Shown here: piece by piece, positions 60,932-64,000 of the stretch | How positions within the stretch are numbered: position 1 is the stretch's first letter | Layout: every line of letters begins with the position of its first letter | NCBI RefSeq assembly: GCF_006439055.1 | Contig: NZ_RCZC01000009.1 | Span: 125,993-189,992, forward strand | DNA length: 64,000 bases | From: Sphingomonas glacialis | Lineage (GTDB): Bacteria > Pseudomonadota > Alphaproteobacteria > Sphingomonadales > Sphingomonadaceae | Direction: 5' to 3' | The notes under the pieces: generated by a model | What the model saw: the letters and a program-made list of their open reading frames with translations, nothing else | What the model was told of the DNA's origin: nothing | Databases searched by the model: none | Translations under genes and position numbers: made by a program

Positions 60932-61399
60932 TTACAGCGTCGAGATCTGCACGATCGCATCGACCTCGACCGCCGCGCCGAGCGGGAGCGCGCTGACGCC
61001 GACCGCGCTGCGGGCATGCTTGCCGGCCTCGCCGAACAGCTCGACCATCAGGTCCGACGCGCCATTGGCGACCTTGGGCTGGTCGGTGAAATCGGCGGTC
61101 GAGTTGACGAACACGCCGAGCTTGACGATCCGCTCGACGCGGTGGAGCCCGCCGAGCGCCGCCTTGATCTGCGCGACGAGCATCAGGCCGCACGCCTGCG
61201 CCGCTTTCTGCCCGGCCTCGAGATCGACCCCATCGCCGAGCCGCCCCTTGACCAGCGCGCCGTCGATGAACGGCAGCTGCCCCGAGATGTGGAGCAGCCC
61301 ATGCGCATCGACCGCGGGCACATAGGACGCGACCGGCGCGGCGGGGGCGGGGAGCGTCAGGCCGAGGTCGGCGAGCTTGCGGTCGATACGGTCGGTCAT
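60932..61399 (-). CDS. RidA family protein
   Basis: The 155-residue protein is of the YjgF/RidA family that hydrolyses reactive enamine/imine intermediates such as 2-aminoacrylate. It has the strand LHISGQLPFIDG, then EAGQKAAQACGLMLVAQIKA, VKLGVFVNSTADF and GAAVEVDAIVQI. The usual C-terminal Arg-Val-Glu motif is changed (the key Arg is Ser/Ala-rich here), so its substrate may differ. Its start overlaps the HAD gene's stop (ATGA). Confidence 0.88.
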   Translation of the reverse strand: MTDRIDRKLADLGLTLPAPAAPVASYVPAVDAHGLLHISGQLPFIDGALVKGRLGDGVDLEAGQKAAQACGLMLVAQIKAALGGLHRVERIVKLGVFVNSTADFTDQPKVANGASDLMVELFGEAGKHARSAVGVSALPLGAAVEVDAIVQISTL

Positions 61400-62040
61400 G
61401 CGGAGGTCCTTTCGGGGGTGGCGGTGGCCGGCACGCCGGCGGTGAAACGGTCGGCGATCCAGGCCTGCGCCGCCTGCCAGTCGTCGATGCGGACATGCGC
61501 GTCGGGCGCGGGCGCAACCTGGGGGGCGAGATCAGGCTCCGACACCATGTGGAGCCGGAACACGCCAGGCGCATGCTTGGCGACCGAGGCGTGATGCACG
61601 GCGAGATCATCGACGAACACCGTCACGGGATCGCCGAATTCGGCGACCAGCCGCGCGACGGGGTCGCCCTTGCCGCCCTGATTGGTCTCGACGCGGTACG
61701 GCATGTCGTGGCCGAGCAATTGCGCGATGCGGGGCTCGCGGTTGGTGTCGGTGAGGTTGGTGAGGATCACCACGTCGGCGACTTGCGACAAAGCCGCGAG
61801 CGCTTCGCGCGCGTGCGGCACGAGCGTCTGGCGGCCCATTTCGGCGGGGAAGAAGCCGTGGAGCAGCTCCCACATTTCCTCTTGCGTCGGCTTGGGGCCG
61901 CCGCCGCGGCGCGTCATCGCCGAGAAATCACCGCTCTCATGCGCGAAGTCGATATCGTGCGTCTCGCGCAGCCATACGCCGAAGTGCCGCACCATGTGCA
62001 GCAGCACCTCGTCGCAATCGCAGATCAACAGGCCCTTCAT
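61396..62040 (-). CDS. HAD-family hydrolase
   Basis: The 214-residue protein has the HAD catalytic motif ICDCDEVLLH (Asp-x-Asp-type, residues 6-15), motif II VILTNLTDTN and the C-terminal acidic VFVDDLAVHHA. It should dephosphorylate a small phosphate ester. It overlaps both neighbours by four bases in a DUF3572-HAD-RidA operon. Confidence 0.85.
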   Translation of the reverse strand: MKGLLICDCDEVLLHMVRHFGVWLRETHDIDFAHESGDFSAMTRRGGGPKPTQEEMWELLHGFFPAEMGRQTLVPHAREALAALSQVADVVILTNLTDTNREPRIAQLLGHDMPYRVETNQGGKGDPVARLVAEFGDPVTVFVDDLAVHHASVAKHAPGVFRLHMVSEPDLAPQVAPAPDAHVRIDDWQAAQAWIADRFTAGVPATATPERTSA

Positions 62041-62318
62041 TCGTAATACTCCGGATCGAGCGCGGCGCGCGCGGCAACGATGGCTTCGGGCCGCTCACCG
62101 ATCCCCTCGGAGCAGGCGAGCAGATCGGGTTCGTAATTCTCGAGAAAGCCGAGCACAGCCGACAGGACAGCGGGTTCGCTCGCCCGCGCACGCAGATCGT
62201 CGGGGGTGAGGCCCGTCGTGTCGAGCAGGCGCTGCGCACGATCCTCCTCGCCGAGCGTCCAGACGAGGGCGTTGAGTGCGATCTGCATCGGGTCGGGGTT
62301 TGTCACTGCGCTGCGCAT
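62037..62318 (-). CDS. DUF3572 protein
   Basis: The 93-residue protein begins MRSAVTNPDPMQIALNALVW and carries LLDTTGLTPDDLRARA and FLENYEPDLLA, the alphaproteobacterial DUF3572 pattern. The function is unknown. It is often next to divK. The start at 62318 is chosen because it leaves the divK promoter region free; ATG 62288 is possible. Confidence 0.8.
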   Translation of the reverse strand: MRSAVTNPDPMQIALNALVWTLGEEDRAQRLLDTTGLTPDDLRARASEPAVLSAVLGFLENYEPDLLACSEGIGERPEAIVAARAALDPEYYE

Positions 62319-62333
62319 TGGGTAGGACGTCCC

Positions 62334-62717
62334 ATGGACCAAGGAATGGCGGGCGTGGCAAAAAGGGTGCTCGTTGTCGAGGACAACGAACTCAACCTGA
62401 AACTTTTCTGCGACCTTCTGCGCGCGCATGAATATGCGACCGAAGGCGTGCGCGACGGCCGCGAGGCGGTGGTCCGCGCACGCGCCTTCGCGCCCGACCT
62501 GATCGTGATGGATATCCAGCTGCCGCATGTCAGCGGCTATGAGTTGATCCAGCAGTTGAAGGCCGATGCGGCGCTCCGCGCGATCCCGATCATGGCGGTG
62601 ACCGCCTATGCCGGACGCGAGGATGAGGAGCGGATTCGCGCGGTCGGGGCGGACGCTTACGTGTCAAAGCCGATCTCGCTGATGCGCTTCGTCGATTCGG
62701 TCGCGGCGCTGCTGTGA
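62334..62717 (+). CDS. divK: Single-domain response regulator DivK
   Basis: The 127-residue receiver domain has VLVVEDNELNLKLF (acidic pocket), the phospho-acceptor Asp in IVMDIQLPHVSGYE, the Thr in MAVTAYAG and the Lys in AYVSKPI. There is no output domain, as in Caulobacter DivK, which passes cell-polarity and division signals between PleC, DivJ and DivL. It stands beside DUF3572 and rpmG as expected in alphaproteobacteria. ATG 62334 is preferred over 62346. Confidence 0.92.
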   Translation: MDQGMAGVAKRVLVVEDNELNLKLFCDLLRAHEYATEGVRDGREAVVRARAFAPDLIVMDIQLPHVSGYELIQQLKADAALRAIPIMAVTAYAGREDEERIRAVGADAYVSKPISLMRFVDSVAALL

Positions 62718-62724
62718 TCTTCTA

Positions 62725-62836
62725 AGCCCCTCCCCTTCAGGGGAGGGGTTGGGGTGGGGACGTATGATCTCGTGGGCGCTCTCTGCGAGGCACTTCCCCA
62801 CCCCCAACCCCTCCCCTGAAGGGGAGGGGCTTTTTA
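62725..62836. repeat. REP-like double palindrome, second copy
   Basis: Arms 62725-62760 and 62795-62831 are inverted copies, each with CCCCTCCCCTTCAGGGGAGG. The element is the same family as 4436-4557. It ends in GGGGCTTTTT right after divK and probably serves as its terminator. Confidence 0.75.
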
Positions 62837-62906
62837 GGAACGCGAAAAGGCCGCCGGGCGAATGCCCGCGGCCCTGATCGACGCAACCGGCCTTGCGGCC
62901 AGCGGC

Positions 62907-63074
62907 TTACTTGATCTTGGCTTCCTTGAACTCGACATGCTTGCGCACGACGGGGTCATACTTGCTGAAGCTCAGCTTCTCGGTCTTGGTGCGCGGGTTC
63001 TTCTTCGTGGTATAGAAGAAGCCGGTGTCCGCCGTGCTGACGAGCTTGATCTTGACCGTGGTCGGCTTTGCCAT
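62907..63074 (-). CDS. rpmG: 50S ribosomal protein L33
   Basis: The 55-residue protein MAKPTTVKIKLVSTADTGFF with KKNPRTKTEKL and KYDPVVRKHV is a typical cysteine-less L33 of the large ribosomal subunit. The start is the ATG at 63074; the frame is open further but that extension is not part of L33. Confidence 0.95.
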   Translation of the reverse strand: MAKPTTVKIKLVSTADTGFFYTTKKNPRTKTEKLSFSKYDPVVRKHVEFKEAKIK

Positions 63075-63334
63075 GACCTGAATTCCTGTGATCTGAAAAT
63101 GCAAAAGCGGCGAACGAGCCGCCGCTTGAAGCGTTGCCCGATGGCGGAACAGGCCATGGATGTCAAGCGCGCGCAGCGATTCGTGCGCGGTTAAGCTGGT
63201 CTTTATGCGTTGCCGCTTAGCCTGTGCGGCGAAGGGGCAAGAGCGTATGCACGCGGCATGTGGGGGAATCGATCGGAGCGAGCAAGGGCGCGGTGGGCGA
63301 GTCGTGCGATTCGCCCGGCGGAACGGCTGAGCAC

Positions 63335-63898
63335 ATGGACGCGCTGATGGCCGCGCTCGTCGCGGCGCTGTTTACCCAGGCGAGCGATCGCACGCCGTGG
63401 ACCGCGGCGCTGCTCGGCGATCGCCATGCCAGCAAGGCCGCCGTGATCGCCGCGACCGCGCTGGCGATCGCGCTCGGCAATGCGCTCGGCGTGGTCGGCG
63501 GGGTGATCGTCGCGCCGTTGCTCTCGCCCAATGCGCGCGACCTTTTGCTCGCGTTCGCGCTGGTCTCGGCGGGTGCATCGGGCTGCTGGTCGATCAAGCC
63601 GCCCAAGCTGCGCGACTGGCGGCTCGGCGCGTTCGGGACGAGCCTGGTCGCGGTCGGGATGCTCGGTTTCGGCGACCGCACGCAGTTCATCACTGCAGCG
63701 CTCGCCGCGCGCAGCACGACGCCTGCGCTCGCCGCAGTGGGCGCGACGATCGGGGCGATGGTCGTGCTGGTCCCGGCGATCCTGCTGGGCACGCGCGGTT
63801 TGCGCAAAATCCCGACCACCGCGCTCCGCCTCGGCGCTTCGGTCGTGTTGTTGATTTTTGGCGCGGTTCAAGGGCTTGGCGCGCTGCGGCTGATCTAG
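63335..63898 (+). CDS. GDT1/UPF0016-family membrane protein
   Basis: The 187-residue protein has six membrane segments in two repeats. The family's E-x-G-D-K/R-T/S motif appears as QASDRTP in the first repeat (Glu and Gly replaced) and GFGDRTQ in the second (Glu replaced by Phe). GDT1 proteins exchange Ca or Mn for protons. With both acidic residues altered, ion transport may be changed. The ATG at 63335 has no strong ribosome site. Confidence 0.75.
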   Translation: MDALMAALVAALFTQASDRTPWTAALLGDRHASKAAVIAATALAIALGNALGVVGGVIVAPLLSPNARDLLLAFALVSAGASGCWSIKPPKLRDWRLGAFGTSLVAVGMLGFGDRTQFITAALAARSTTPALAAVGATIGAMVVLVPAILLGTRGLRKIPTTALRLGASVVLLIFGAVQGLGALRLI

Positions 63899-63975
63899 CG
63901 CGGCGTTCGATGTGATCGTATTTTTGCCCGCGCGGCGAGGGAGCCATTGCGCTAGACGATCGTTGCTGCATCGAA

Positions 63976-64000
63976 TCAACTTACCAGGAGTCCACCCCAT
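63976..64000 (+). other. Start of the next gene, cut by the window edge
   Basis: CCAGGAG lies about ten bases before a terminal AT that would be completed to ATG by the next base. Nothing of the product is visible. Confidence 0.4.

Noticed and set aside
1..64000. CRISPR arrays, rRNA genes, insertion sequences and toxin-antitoxin pairs
   Set aside because: None was seen. The repeats found are palindromes or single direct repeats without regular spacers.

Overview
The window is GC-rich alphaproteobacterial chromosome, most likely a Sphingomonas-like member of the Sphingomonadales. Four TonB-dependent receptors, a decayed RcGTA-type gene transfer agent cluster with DUF6127 and DUF2793 genes, an EipA/DUF1134 protein, and a DUF3572-divK-rpmG block all point there. 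No rRNA, CRISPR array, transposase or recognisable integrase was seen. The only RNA gene is one tRNA-Ser(GCU).

Layout. 1-6.6 kb: a broken SemiSWEET gene, a spermidine-synthase-like gene, then the ruin of a gene transfer agent (portal, prohead protease, capsid, connector, gp15 C-terminus, DUF2793), nearly every gene frameshifted and two deleted internally. An intact cold-shock gene lies inside it. 6.7-12.8 kb: ordinary chromosome (OmpA-like protein, UDP-glucose dehydrogenase, YgfZ, dihydroorotase, DoxX, EipA). 12,968-13,060: tRNA-Ser. A 58-bp tract covering its 3' end plus 36 bp downstream recurs at 42,200-42,257 (55 of 58 identical), so 13.0-42.3 kb is read as a genomic island inserted at the tRNA. 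42.7-64 kb: a TonB receptor with DeoR regulator and POT transporter, phospholipase C, aldo/keto reductase, a flavoprotein with an STT3-like membrane protein, decayed chemoreceptor and PilZ genes, DUF4403 protein, a deacetylase/chitosanase pair, RidA-HAD-DUF3572, divK, rpmG and a GDT1-family protein.

The main discovery candidate is a LacI-family regulon inside the island. Five exact copies of the palindrome TGCATTCGAATGCA (and one variant) sit only in intergenic promoter positions at 16.1, 22.1, 24.8, 26.1 and 34.8 kb. They control two paralogous TonB receptors, a bicupin protein, a hydrolase-SnoaL fusion with an amidase, two histidinol-dehydrogenase-family enzymes, and a five-gene operon (HisD-like, SDR, MetE-core zinc protein, HpcH/HpaI aldolase, EamA exporter). 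Two paralogous MFS permeases lie beside the receptors. The genes read as one uptake-and-catabolism system: receptors import across the outer membrane, MFS permeases across the inner membrane, hydrolase and amidase split the compound, and HisD-family, SDR, MetE-like and aldolase enzymes process the fragments. The substrate cannot be named from sequence. The right part of the island holds a GH1 glycosidase, a dead LysR gene, a third TonB receptor, a nucleoside-hydrolase-like protein and an alpha-rhamnosidase stub.

Broken genes cluster (GTA, island edges, 55-57 kb) while tens of kilobases between are intact. This favours real decay over uniform sequencing error, although many of the lesions are one-base homopolymer changes.
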